Shown here: positions 26,462 through 34,824 of the stretch, piece by piece
Position numbering within the stretch: the stretch's first letter is position 1
Layout of the letters: each line of letters opens with the position of its first letter
NCBI RefSeq assembly: GCF_005116445.1
Contig: NZ_SWBQ01000001.1
Location: forward strand, 496,001-560,000
DNA: 64,000 nt
Direction of reading: 5' to 3'
DNA from: Pedobacter frigoris
GTDB taxonomy: Bacteria; Bacteroidota; Bacteroidia; Sphingobacteriales; Sphingobacteriaceae
Made by a program: the position numbers and the translations under genes
The notes under the pieces: model-generated
The model's input: only the letters and a program-made list of their open reading frames with translations
Told to the model about the DNA's origin: nothing
The model's database searches: none

Positions 26462-27505
26462 ATGAAAAATTTTAAAGCCAATTTTTTTATCAAACTAGTG
26501 TCTGTTGTATTTTTTACAACATCATTTATTTCTTGTAGTAAGAAAAATGAAAATACACCTAAAGAAATGCAGACCAATGTATACGTTGCAGGGCATGAGA
26601 CTAAAGCGGGCTTGTGGACCATTGCCAAAGTGTGGAAAAACGGTGAACCTACAAATTTAACTGATGGAAACCATGATGCCGCTGCACTTTCTGTTTATGT
26701 TAGCGGTAATGATGTATATGTTGCAGGTTACGAATTTATAGGGAAAAGGATAGCAAAGCTATGGAAAAATGGTGTGGCTACCAATCTTAGTGATGACAGT
26801 AAGAATGCCACTGCACTTTCTGTTTATGTTAGCGGTAATGACGTGTACGTGGCAGGTTATGCCAGTATCGGAAACATATATGTAGCCAAAATATGGAAAA
26901 ACGGTGTGGGTACAGATCTTACTGATGGTACTCGCAATGCCTATGCGTTGTCTATTTATGTATCAGGTAATGATGTATATGCGGCAGGTTATGAAGCATC
27001 TGGAAATGTAAATGTAGCCAAAGTATGGAAAAACGGTATAGCTACTAATCTTACCGATGGCAGTAGTACAGCCATAGCACAAATTGTTTATGTAGCAGGT
27101 AAGGATGTATTTGTATCAGGTTATGAAACCTCAAGCAGGAGTATAGCCAGAGTCTGGAAAAATGGTGTGGCCACAAATCTTTCTATTGGGAACCAAAATT
27201 CTTCCGCAGAATCTGTTTATGTGGCTGGTAATGATGTGTATGCGGCAGGATATGAATTTCTTGGAAATGCGTTTGTAGCTAAAGTATGGAAAAACAATGT
27301 GGCGACAAATTTAACCGACGGAAGCAGAGATGCACGAGCACGATCCGTGTATGTTGCAGGAGATAACATATACGTTGCAGGCTACGAAAACAACGGAAAC
27401 AAAACTGTAGCTAAAATGTGGAAAAATGGAGTGGTTACAAACCTAACCGATGGCAGTCAAGATGCACGGGCACAATCTATATTTGTTACACAAACAGAGA
27501 AGTGA
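26462..27505 (+). CDS. Lipoprotein with seven VYVAG/AKVWKNG repeats (propeller-like)
   Basis: 347 residues from the ATG at 26462, which gives a clean lipoprotein signal (MKNFKAN...FISCSKKNE); an ATG 19 codons upstream is less likely. The mature protein is seven tandem repeats of about 43 residues with the pattern VYVSGNDVYVAGYE...AKVWKNGVATNLTDG. A seven-fold repeat of short beta strands suggests a beta-propeller. DNA repeats are well conserved, so the gene is prone to repeat-number change. Function unknown; probably surface-exposed binding. It has its own regulated promoter (P3). Confidence 0.72.
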   Translation: MKNFKANFFIKLVSVVFFTTSFISCSKKNENTPKEMQTNVYVAGHETKAGLWTIAKVWKNGEPTNLTDGNHDAAALSVYVSGNDVYVAGYEFIGKRIAKLWKNGVATNLSDDSKNATALSVYVSGNDVYVAGYASIGNIYVAKIWKNGVGTDLTDGTRNAYALSIYVSGNDVYAAGYEASGNVNVAKVWKNGIATNLTDGSSTAIAQIVYVAGKDVFVSGYETSSRSIARVWKNGVATNLSIGNQNSSAESVYVAGNDVYAAGYEFLGNAFVAKVWKNNVATNLTDGSRDARARSVYVAGDNIYVAGYENNGNKTVAKMWKNGVVTNLTDGSQDARAQSIFVTQTEK

Positions 27506-27821
27506 TATCCTACAAACAAAACCTTCAATCAAATATGGTAAATACATATCCTTTAAGGTATAATCTCTAGTGTCAATCCAAAACCTATTTTCCTAAAAAC
27601 ATAAAACTGATTAAAAGAAAAGCTTTATAAGCATAAATGTTAAATAGGTAAATTTTATTTAGCAAGCTATCCTAATAGTATTGATAGGGTTTTTATGCCT
27701 TGTAGTTCCTTCCTTTCATCATCGTACATTAGTAGCCCTTCAGGCTTTTATGCCGAAAATGGCGGTATCGGTATTAAATATACTTTCTAAATTTTTTTTA
27801 ATAGTTTAAATAAATAAACAG
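27506..27821. other. Intergenic region without visible gene
   Basis: 316 bp of AT-rich sequence. I see no open frame with coding character, no strong terminator hairpin and no match to the phased repeats of P1-P3. A promoter for the following gene presumably lies here, but no TAnnTTTG box at a suitable distance is evident. Confidence 0.5.
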
Positions 27822-28280
27822 ATGAAAATTTTAATCATGATCAGTTGCATTTTATTTGGCGGCTTACAAACAGCCCCTGTAAAAATTAAGGTAAAGCCCG
27901 AAGCAACTCAAATAATACAATCTAGCCACGTACCTCGCATCCAAATCTATTTCCCTAAAAATAATCAAAAAGTTAGGGGAAGATATTCAATTTACGGCTA
28001 TACAGAGCCTAATGCTAAACTTAAAGTGCAAATCACAAGCAGTTATTATGAAAAGCTAGTAGATACTCAAAAAGAAACAATTAGCAAAGGAAAAGGACCA
28101 ATAAACAGGATAAATAGGACATACCCGTTAACGGCTAATAAAATTGGCTATTGGGAGCTAAAAAATATTGATTTAACAAACAGGAATTGGGAAGAAAATT
28201 TTACCATTAAAGCAATAGTTGATGGGCGCACAGCAACCATTAGGGTTTACGATGATACCCATCCTGTTGTAATTGATTAA
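27822..28280 (+). CDS. Small secreted Ig-like protein
   Basis: A 152-residue predicted secreted protein. The short signal MKILIMISCILFGGLQ is followed by a single module resembling those in the 19996 product: IQIYFPKNNQKVRGRYSIYG, TEPNAKLKVQI and a final strand pair. Probably a paralogue reduced to one Ig-like domain. Function unknown. It lies 11 bp before the interrupted lipoprotein gene and is probably co-transcribed with it. Confidence 0.58.
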   Translation: MKILIMISCILFGGLQTAPVKIKVKPEATQIIQSSHVPRIQIYFPKNNQKVRGRYSIYGYTEPNAKLKVQITSSYYEKLVDTQKETISKGKGPINRINRTYPLTANKIGYWELKNIDLTNRNWEENFTIKAIVDGRTATIRVYDDTHPVVID

Positions 28281-28291
28281 TGTAATCTTTA

Positions 28292-28948
28292 ATGAAAGTA
28301 TTTATGAAAAATCTAATATGCTTATTCTTAATGGTTTTATTTGCCTCGTGTAAAAAGGATAATGCCTCCATTAATGTGGATATCATGCAACATTATATTG
28401 CTGGCAAATTTACACAACTGCAAAGCCCGCAAGAGCCTTTCGCACTAATACCAATGTCGGCAAACAAGGCCATATTTGTATCGGTAAACGGAAAACTGGA
28501 AGTTGATTATACTTTTGAGAATAATAAATTTACCACAAGTATAAACGGGAATTCTTTGAGTTGCGATATTAATAACGGCATTATAGAAAATATAGCAGTA
28601 ATTTCTAATGCCCTAAGTATTCCTGCAGCAGTTTTAAACAAAAAAGAAGATGCCGGACTGGAATTAGCGGGCAAACGGTTTGAAGCGCCCTTAAACAGAT
28701 TAGATAACGGAGCAGTTCTTTTTGATAATTATTATTTCAGATTTAATGCTGATGCCGCACAATTCAATTACAGCGGTAATCCTACTTAAGGAAATTACCT
28801 GGTCACAACAAAAACTTATGAAAAACTAGCCGATGGTTGCTTTTACGATAAGCAGGCAATAGCTTTTGGGGTTATGTTAAACAATAAACTAGAAATAACA
28901 GCTAAAATAGGTAACAACTATGCCCTTTTTAGCGGAACGAAACTTTAA
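28292..28948 (+). pseudogene. Lipoprotein gene interrupted by an in-frame stop
   Basis: Lipoprotein (FASCKKDN lipobox) of the 21742/23896 family. A TAA at 28787-28789 ends the first frame after 165 codons. The same frame then stays open for 52 more codons to a second TAA at 28946-28948, and that downstream part encodes the expected family C-terminus (GNYLVTTKTYEKLADG, GVMLNNKLEITAKIG). The paralogues have exactly such an LNGKLE-containing end. This is a nonsense change rather than a frameshift. The truncated protein could still be exported. ATG 28304 is an alternative start. Confidence 0.7.
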
Positions 28949-28961
28949 TATATTTAACGAT

Positions 28962-29633
28962 ATGAAAACTTTAAAATTAACCTTAAGTCTGTTTGCCATC
29001 TTTTTAGTGCTATTTGCTGCTTGTAAAAAAGAAAAGAAAGAGGCAGCAAATACAACAGTAACTGCCGAAGATTTATTGGGCTATCAAATGTTTTGGGCTT
29101 TAATATCTCCAGCGAAAACCGCTGACTTGCGTTTACTTTATTTTAATAAAGAGGGGACTGAAGTTAAAGCTATTTTAGATGGGGTTACCTTTAGAAATAT
29201 TAAAACCGTTAAAATGGAAAATAATACCTTTAAATTCGATTTTCAAGATAATGGAAGTGTTGTTTACACTTTCGAATTTACTAAAAAAGATGGCGTGATC
29301 TCGTTAGTTTCTAGCAAATTTTATAATGTAAATAACCCAGCCTACTCAGCTTCTATACCCTCGATGTTGCCATTATCTAAATTTATATCAGTAAAAAATA
29401 AAGTTTTTAAAAGTAATGATGGTGCCAACAGTCACATCGTCACTTTTAGTACTGATACTTGGCGCTATAGTGCGTATCCAAATGTGGCTGGTACATATTA
29501 CGAATGTGGTACAGGAGGATGGAAAGGTAGAATTGCTGGACTAGATTATATTGGCCTCCAAGTTGAACAAGATGTACTACTTTTGACAGTTCAAAAAAAT
29601 GGAGAAAATATGATAGGGTTTGCACCTTATTAA
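28962..29633 (+). CDS. Lipoprotein, unknown function
   Basis: 223 residues from the ATG at 28962, preferred over one 14 codons upstream because it gives a regular signal (MKTLKLTLSLFAIFLVLFAACKKEK, here described only; lipobox LFAAC). The mature part is beta-rich with LRLLYFNKEGTEVKAIL, FKFDFQDNGSVVYTFEFT and a C-terminal LLLTVQKNGENMIGFAPY, similar in organisation to the other local lipoproteins. It starts 13 bp after the interrupted gene's final stop and precedes the response regulator by 89 bp. Confidence 0.58.
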   Translation: MKTLKLTLSLFAIFLVLFAACKKEKKEAANTTVTAEDLLGYQMFWALISPAKTADLRLLYFNKEGTEVKAILDGVTFRNIKTVKMENNTFKFDFQDNGSVVYTFEFTKKDGVISLVSSKFYNVNNPAYSASIPSMLPLSKFISVKNKVFKSNDGANSHIVTFSTDTWRYSAYPNVAGTYYECGTGGWKGRIAGLDYIGLQVEQDVLLLTVQKNGENMIGFAPY

Positions 29634-29722
29634 CATCAATAGCTTTAACCACTTGCAGCCAAAAGTTAATGCATAGTTATTGTATACTCAAATAAATACA
29701 CGAAATTTAATAAAAAGATAAA

Positions 29723-30445
29723 ATGTTAAAAGCGGCTATATTAGATGATGAGGTTAAGGGAAGCAAACTTCTTAGCCAAAAGCTCGAGTTTTTTGAAGAC
29801 GAGTTGCAGGTTGTTGGGATTTTCAATCAACCCACTAAAGCTTTGGACGCAATTATTGAGCTTAAACCGGACGTACTTTTTTTGGATGTTGAAATGCCTG
29901 GAATAAATGGCTTTCAGTTTTTAGAACGTTTGGGCAGTTTTGATTTTGAAGTAATTTTTACTACCGCATACGATAGCTACACATTGGAGGCACTCCGATT
30001 AAGTGCGGTAGATTATTTGCTTAAACCAGTTGATGAGGAAGAACTGAAAACCGCCATTACCCGATTAAGAAAACGTGTAGCAGAAAAATCTAACTTTAAG
30101 ACCTTAAAAAAAGAAAAAGTTAATAGCAACAGGTTGGCGCTAACTACCGCCGAAGGTGTATATATTGTTGATAAGACCCAAATTATCAGGGTTGAAGCCA
30201 TGAGCAATTACAGCGTGTTTATATTGGCAGGCAGTAAAAAAATAGTAGTTTCCAAAACCCTAAAGGAATTCGAAAACATATTAGATGATGAATTTTTTAC
30301 CCGTATCAGTCGTTCAATGATCATCAATTTAACTTACGTAGTTAAATACCGTAAAGGAGATGGGGGAACTTTAGAGCTTTCTGATGGTTCAGAAGTAGAG
30401 GTATCAACCCAAAGAAAAGATATTCTATTACAAAAGTTATTTTGA
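29723..30445 (+). CDS. LytTR-type response regulator
   Basis: A 240-residue regulator. The receiver domain (1-120) has the acidic pocket in ILDDE (residues 6-10), phospho-acceptor Asp55 in LFLDVEMPG, the TTAYD switch threonine and the KPVDEEE lysine. A LytTR DNA-binding domain follows (about 137-238: VDKTQIIRVEAMSNYSVF, ISRSMIINLTYV). LytTR domains bind pairs of short direct repeats on one DNA face, matching the 21-bp repeats at promoters P1-P3. The cognate kinase is most likely the LytS-type protein at 17413. The usual adjacency of kinase and regulator is broken here by the target genes. Confidence 0.9.
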   Translation: MLKAAILDDEVKGSKLLSQKLEFFEDELQVVGIFNQPTKALDAIIELKPDVLFLDVEMPGINGFQFLERLGSFDFEVIFTTAYDSYTLEALRLSAVDYLLKPVDEEELKTAITRLRKRVAEKSNFKTLKKEKVNSNRLALTTAEGVYIVDKTQIIRVEAMSNYSVFILAGSKKIVVSKTLKEFENILDDEFFTRISRSMIINLTYVVKYRKGDGGTLELSDGSEVEVSTQRKDILLQKLF

Positions 30446-30570
30446 TATAGAAGATAGCTTTATGATCAAACAGAAATACTTACAAAAGATAAAGCCTGCT
30501 AAGTTTGATCATCAACAGGTTACCGAAAAGAAGTTCGCTAAATATTAGTTGCAAAACCAAAAATTAAATT

Positions 30571-31221
30571 ATGAAAGTTAACGAAACCTCCCGACGTGAA
30601 GCAATGCAACAAATGGGTTTATTTGCTGCGGCATTGTGTATTCTTCCCTTAGCTTCTTGTGATAACCCAAGTAAGGAGTCAGAAATTAATGCTGCAACAA
30701 CTAAAGCTCCAATACCTTTTTTAATACCTCCAAAGGCTCCATTGGAAATTGGATCTCTTGGGAGTAATATGAGGACTTTGATTCGCAGTGCAGATACAAA
30801 TACGCAATTTTCTTGCATAGAAGCCGTTTTGGCTCCAAAAAAAATTGCAGGTGCTCCTCATAAGCATAACAACTTGGATGAATTGATGTATGTTTTAGAG
30901 GGAACAGCCTCGGTTTTAATGGGCGATGAAGTTATAGGGGTTACTGCCGGAAGCTGGCATTTAAGACCAAGAGGAATTGTTCACGTGGTCTGGAATTCTG
31001 GTGATGAAAATTTACGCCTTATTGATATGTATTTCAATCAAAACTTTGAAGATTATCTGGAAGAAATATATCATAAGATTATACCAGAAGTTATTAAACG
31101 TAAAATATCTTTCGAAGAACCAGAAATTGCAAAACGTGTAGCCGAACTGGATAAAAAATTTGGGCTTACCTATTATCCCGAAAAGAGCCAGGCTCTAATT
31201 GAAAAATACGGATTAAGTTAA
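30571..31221 (+). CDS. Exported cupin-domain protein (Tat-like, lipoprotein)
   Basis: A 216-residue protein with a twin-arginine-like start (TSRREAMQQMG) and a lipobox (PLASCDN), so probably a Tat-exported lipoprotein. The cupin barrel carries the metal-binding pattern PHKHNNLDELMYVLEG (motif 1) and RPRGIVHVVWNSG (motif 2). Substrate unknown. Part of a set with the metallopeptidase-like gene 18 bp downstream and a second cupin at 32003. Confidence 0.72.
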   Translation: MKVNETSRREAMQQMGLFAAALCILPLASCDNPSKESEINAATTKAPIPFLIPPKAPLEIGSLGSNMRTLIRSADTNTQFSCIEAVLAPKKIAGAPHKHNNLDELMYVLEGTASVLMGDEVIGVTAGSWHLRPRGIVHVVWNSGDENLRLIDMYFNQNFEDYLEEIYHKIIPEVIKRKISFEEPEIAKRVAELDKKFGLTYYPEKSQALIEKYGLS

Positions 31222-31239
31222 TCGATAAAACTATACGAT

Positions 31240-31944
31240 ATGAAAAGGATATTATCAATCTTGCTACTATCTTGGTTTTGCATAACAGCAAAAGCCCAGA
31301 ATAACTATTTTGAAATCTATACAGATTCTGCTGCATTGAAAAATCAAAATGATGAATTAATTCGTGATATTGAAAAACGGATAAAACTTTTTGAGCCTTC
31401 CTTTAGTTTCAAAGGCCTTACTACAGAAATCCCAAAAACGTTTATGCCAGGGCAATACAGATCTAAGACAAACAAAATCTACCAACTAACCTGGCAAATA
31501 GGTGGGCCACCAATGGAAAGTTTTCTCACAGAAATGGGTGGAAGTCCAGACAAAGGTAAATCTTTAGCTGCCCTATTTTTTTACGGATTTTTCTTGCCCC
31601 ACGAAGTTGGACATGCGTTGCAATACCATACGAACAAGCTTCCTGAAAATGCATACGATGAAGAGTACGAAGCAAACGAATTGGCTCTTTTATATTGGAG
31701 AAGCAAGGGAAGGGAGAAAGAACTTCAACAATGTAATGAAATGGCAAAATTGATACTTACAAAACTAAAGAACCCCATACCGGAAAATGTTGATGCAAAA
31801 AAGTATATCACAGCACATTATTACGAATTATTAAAAGACCCTTATAAATATGCTTTTATTCAATTTTCGCAAATAGTTAAAATTTTGGATGACAAATCAT
31901 TACCGGATTTTGATACCTACATTAAAAAATACTTTAAAAAGTAA
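31240..31944 (+). CDS. Secreted metallopeptidase-like protein (HEVGH)
   Basis: A 234-residue exported protein (signal ending near TAKAQ, residue 19). The zinc-binding helix FLPHEVGHALQYH (about residues 120-132), with a downstream acidic helix DEEYEANELALLYW, gives the HExxH + E arrangement of gluzincin-type peptidases. No named family recognised. It lies between two exported cupin genes, suggesting a small extracytoplasmic metabolic or stress unit; that link is inference. Confidence 0.62.
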   Translation: MKRILSILLLSWFCITAKAQNNYFEIYTDSAALKNQNDELIRDIEKRIKLFEPSFSFKGLTTEIPKTFMPGQYRSKTNKIYQLTWQIGGPPMESFLTEMGGSPDKGKSLAALFFYGFFLPHEVGHALQYHTNKLPENAYDEEYEANELALLYWRSKGREKELQQCNEMAKLILTKLKNPIPENVDAKKYITAHYYELLKDPYKYAFIQFSQIVKILDDKSLPDFDTYIKKYFKK

Positions 31945-32002
31945 GGCGGATAATATGAAACTTCCGTAAACAGTCTTTGCAACAAATATTAATAAACATA
32001 CC

Positions 32003-32629
32003 ATGGAACGACGTAAATTTTTGCTAACATCATTGCTAACGGTTCCATTAACCGCTTTAGCAAAACTTAATTTTTTAACTGAAAAAAAATTAAGGGCAAA
32101 GCCTGAAAAAGGATTTATTGTGAGGGCAGCTGAAAGTAGATTTTTCGGAAAGAAAACATCTCCAAAAGACACTTACGGACGTTGTATATTGTCTTCAGTA
32201 GATACGGATAATCAGCTGTATTTAAGCGTTGGTGCTGATTTATCAAATAGAGAATTGGGTGGCCCGGCATTGCACATACACCACAAAGACGATGAAATAT
32301 TCTATATTGTTTCCGGAGAATTTTTAATTCAGATCGATAAAGACATATTTCTTATCAAAAAGGGAGATACAGTTTTTATACCAAGGGGAACCGCACATAC
32401 TTTTGCCAACCACATTGTAGATAATCCAGGAGAACTACTTACCATTCATCAACCTATTTCTCCTGAACTTGAAAAATTTTATGATGTATTCTGTCATAAT
32501 GGATATATGAATGAAGAGCAGATGGGTAAACTTTTCACTAAAGATGAACTGAAAATGCTTTATGCCAATAATGCTTTTGTGGGGCCACCTATTGACATTG
32601 AATCGGCACTAAAAAAATTAAAATCATGA
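32003..32629 (+). CDS. Cupin-domain protein with Tat-like signal
   Basis: A 208-residue protein starting MERRKFLLTSLLTVPLTAL, a twin-arginine-type leader. The cupin core has HIHHKDDEIFYIVSGEF (metal motif 1; two histidines and a glutamate) and FIPRGTAHTFANH (motif 2). Related in plan to the 30571 cupin but without a lipobox cysteine. Probably an exported metal-dependent enzyme of unknown substrate. Last gene before repeat copy B. Confidence 0.72.
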   Translation: MERRKFLLTSLLTVPLTALAKLNFLTEKKLRAKPEKGFIVRAAESRFFGKKTSPKDTYGRCILSSVDTDNQLYLSVGADLSNRELGGPALHIHHKDDEIFYIVSGEFLIQIDKDIFLIKKGDTVFIPRGTAHTFANHIVDNPGELLTIHQPISPELEKFYDVFCHNGYMNEEQMGKLFTKDELKMLYANNAFVGPPIDIESALKKLKS

Positions 32630-32655
32630 TACAATTATCCAATAAATTGTGCTTT

Positions 32656-32793
32656 TCAAAGAGTTTTAATATTAAATACACATAGGGGTAGTTTCGGCAA
32701 AACTGGTTCTTCGTCACTTATGTTAAAACCGCCAATTTCAATCAATTCGTCAACAAAATGGTTAGAATTACGCACCGTTATCTGACCCGAAGT
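32656..32793 (-). pseudogene. Possible 3' gene remnant
   Basis: A 45-codon open stretch bounded by stops whose translation looks protein-like (TSGQITVRNSNHFVDELIEI, then GGFNISDEEP and LCVFNIKTL before the stop). No start codon or RBS fits, and the family is unknown. It borders repeat copy B, which itself carries a gene tail on the same strand, so it may be another fragment left by recombination. Low confidence. Confidence 0.25.
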
Positions 32794-32820
32794 TTAGGAT
32801 TAATTACAATTTTTCATATG

Positions 32821-33121
32821 TGCCAACTTTTTTGTTCTAAAATAGTCCTGTCAAGGTATTGGCTACTTTGACAAGACTGTTTTTTCTGGGAAAATCAGAT
32901 GAAATTTTTTCGTGCTAAATCTTCAATTATTGGCTCTATAAGTTGTAAAAAGCGCTTTAGATGTTCAAAGTACTCCTCCTGATCGGTACAACCGGACTTT
33001 GAACAACTCAAAGTCCGGTTTTTTTAAGAAAAATCATTGTTTTTAGCTATCTGAGCATTGTTCAAAGTATTCCTGCTCATGGTTAGTCTGGTAAAGGGGG
33101 AAGAGCAGATTAGCTTAGAAC
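32821..33121. repeat. Degenerate repeat, copy B, ending in the 19-bp direct repeat
   Basis: Homologous to copy A over its whole length. It has TGCCAACTTTTTTGTTCTA, a longer hairpin plus T run (GTCCTGTCAAGG/CTTTGACAAGAC), the conserved minus-strand tail (32987-32895: TDQEEYFEHLKRFLQLIEP, IIEDLARKNFI, stop), and the terminator CCGGACTTT/AAAGTCCGG (32992-33025). The stem pairs differ from copy A by a compensating G-C/C-G swap. It ends with GAGCAGATTAGCTTAGAAC at 33103-33121, identical to 3001-3019. Confidence 0.6.
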
Positions 33122-33203
33122 TATTTTAATCCAACTGTGGTACGCATACTTTCGGAACACATTTACTTCTGAGCAACATCAGGTGATATATTTTGCATTT
33201 TTA

Positions 33204-33722
33204 TCATCCATACATTTCATACAATGTATTAAAGATCAATCGATCATTATCATGTTGCCGCCAAAAGTCCTGTATGGTATATATAGTTTCGATACTTTCT
33301 TTTTCAGGTCCAAATTGATAGTCAGTGAGAATGCAGATTTTCTTAATTGGTGATTTGTCAAGCGCTGTTTTTAATAGTTTATCGATGTCAGCTTTATATT
33401 GATCTAAGAACCTAAATCTGAACTGTTGATTTGCTCCGCTATCATAAATTGGGCTGTCCAAATTGTTGATTGGTATTATAATTTCTTCATTTGGGTCAAT
33501 ACTCCAATCAATTAGCTCGCCGGCATAAAATCCGCCATCTTTTTGATTTTTAAGGTCAGGGTTACCAAGATGGACTATAGTTCCATTTTTTTCTCTAAGC
33601 AATTCATAAAAAAGTCCCCGATGACTTTCAAGCTTATTTTCTTCAATTATTGTAATCTCAAAGTCAGTTTGGTTCAATCCAAGTCCTGTCGAATTAATTG
33701 AAGCTATTTCTATTGTAGGCAT
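33204..33722 (-). CDS. Hypothetical protein, unrecognised
   Basis: A 172-residue soluble acidic protein with no signal peptide or membrane segment. It shows alternating strands (FEITIIEENK, KKICILTDYQFGPEKESIE) and a C-terminal helical WRQHDNDRLIFNTLYEMYG. No family recognised. It lies between repeat copies B and C, divergent from the decayed YhcG gene, and is AT-rich like the rest of the accessory block. Confidence 0.5.
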   Translation of the reverse strand: MPTIEIASINSTGLGLNQTDFEITIIEENKLESHRGLFYELLREKNGTIVHLGNPDLKNQKDGGFYAGELIDWSIDPNEEIIIPINNLDSPIYDSGANQQFRFRFLDQYKADIDKLLKTALDKSPIKKICILTDYQFGPEKESIETIYTIQDFWRQHDNDRLIFNTLYEMYG

Positions 33723-33862
33723 TGTTATTTTATAATGAAATATAGATGTTTAAATATATGTAATTCACTTTGTCATTTATTATAACTCACAAGTTTCATT
33801 ATACGGTTTGGATTCTTTTTCAATATTAGTGCCTCATCGATTGTTTTCTTTAAATTTGAAGT

Positions 33863-34466
33863 ATGACCAATTATATCGAAGAAATCAGAGGTATATTATC
33901 TGCAGCCAGGCAAAAGGCTTACACAGCTGTAAACGCGACAATGGTGGAGGCATATTGGCTGATCGGAAAACGTATTGTTGAGCAAGAACAGCATGGTGAA
34001 GAAAGAGCTGTTTATGGAGAAGGTATTTTGAAAGAACTTTCTAAAGCTTTGACAACAGAATTTGGGAAAGGTTTTTCTTATTCTAATTTATATAATTTCA
34101 GACAGTTTTATCTGACCTACCCTGAGCAAAACAAATTCTACACACTGTGTAGAAAATTGACATGGAGCCATAATCGGTTAATCATGAGGGTTGAAAATGA
34201 GGCTGCAAAAGGATTTTATTTAAACGAAGCGGCTGAACAGAACTGGAGTGTACGAACTCGTGAACGTAATATTAATACCTTCTACTATCATAGGCTTCTA
34301 TCTTCGAATGATAAAACTATAAATCAAGAAGATAGTAAGGTATTATGTGATTAATGATAATCCCAGACTCTTCGCTACTAAATACATGCCTTATTTACCT
34401 ACAGAAGAAGAACTGATTGCGGAAATAGAACGGGAAAAGGTAAAACTTAACCTTTTTAATAGTTAA
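33863..34466 (+). pseudogene. YhcG/DUF1016 nuclease gene with internal deletion
   Basis: The N-terminal domain (DUF1016_N; YWLIGKRIVEQEQHGEER, FSYSNLYNFRQFYL, LTWSHNRLIMRVEN) is intact for about 155 residues, then the frame shifts. The true C-terminal end of the family appears one frame on (34338-34466: NDNPRLFATKYMPYLPTEEE, IEREK). The middle, including the PD-(D/E)XK catalytic core present in full-length members of roughly 330-350 residues, is gone. So the gene is a remnant produced by deletion, not simply a short variant. Confidence 0.8.
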
Positions 34467-34484
34467 AAAACTGGTTCCCACATT

Positions 34485-34790
34485 TGCCAAGTTTTTGTTC
34501 TATTATAATCTGGTCAAGGTGATTCAATGCAAAATCACCTTGATTTTTGACGACTGTTTAAATAAACTTTTTCCTCTCCAAATCTTCAACTAAAGGCTCT
34601 ATAAGCAATAAAAAGCGATTTAAATGTTCAAAGTATTCCTGCTGATCGGTACATCCAACCTATCCATTATTTGGATAAGTTCTCCGAAAATATTGCATCG
34701 GAATTTAAAAATGCCTTCAGAGATCACTGAAGGCATTTTTTATGCAGGCAATTAAGTCTGGTCCACCACCAGATTGGGGAAGAACCACTT
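34485..34790. repeat. Degenerate repeat, copy C
   Basis: It begins like copies A and B (TTTGCCAAGTTTTTGTTCTA). A + strand terminator TCAAGGTGAT/ATCACCTTGA plus T run follows, serving the YhcG remnant. The minus-strand tail is present (34650-34558: TDQQEYFEHLNRFLLLIEP, LVEDLERKKFI, stop). After GATCGGTAC it diverges, but at the equivalent place it carries a different terminator (TGCCTTCAG/CTGAAGGCA, 34712-34741). The right end (AAGTCTGGT...GGGGAAGA) only loosely resembles copy B, so the boundary is approximate. Confidence 0.5.
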
Positions 34791-34824
34791 TCACCGAAAT
34801 AGACACTTAACCCCCGCAAGGTTA

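Noticed and set aside
24533-27505. Internal DNA repeats read as a CRISPR array
   Set aside because: The repeats are long, imperfect and fully coding (RCC1 and VYVAG-type protein repeats). There are no short identical repeats with unique spacers and no cas genes.
33122-33190. A short minus-strand frame before the 19-bp repeat (ending KVCVPQLD)
   Set aside because: Only about 24 codons between stops, with no start codon and no recognisable family. It may be a remnant but cannot be supported.
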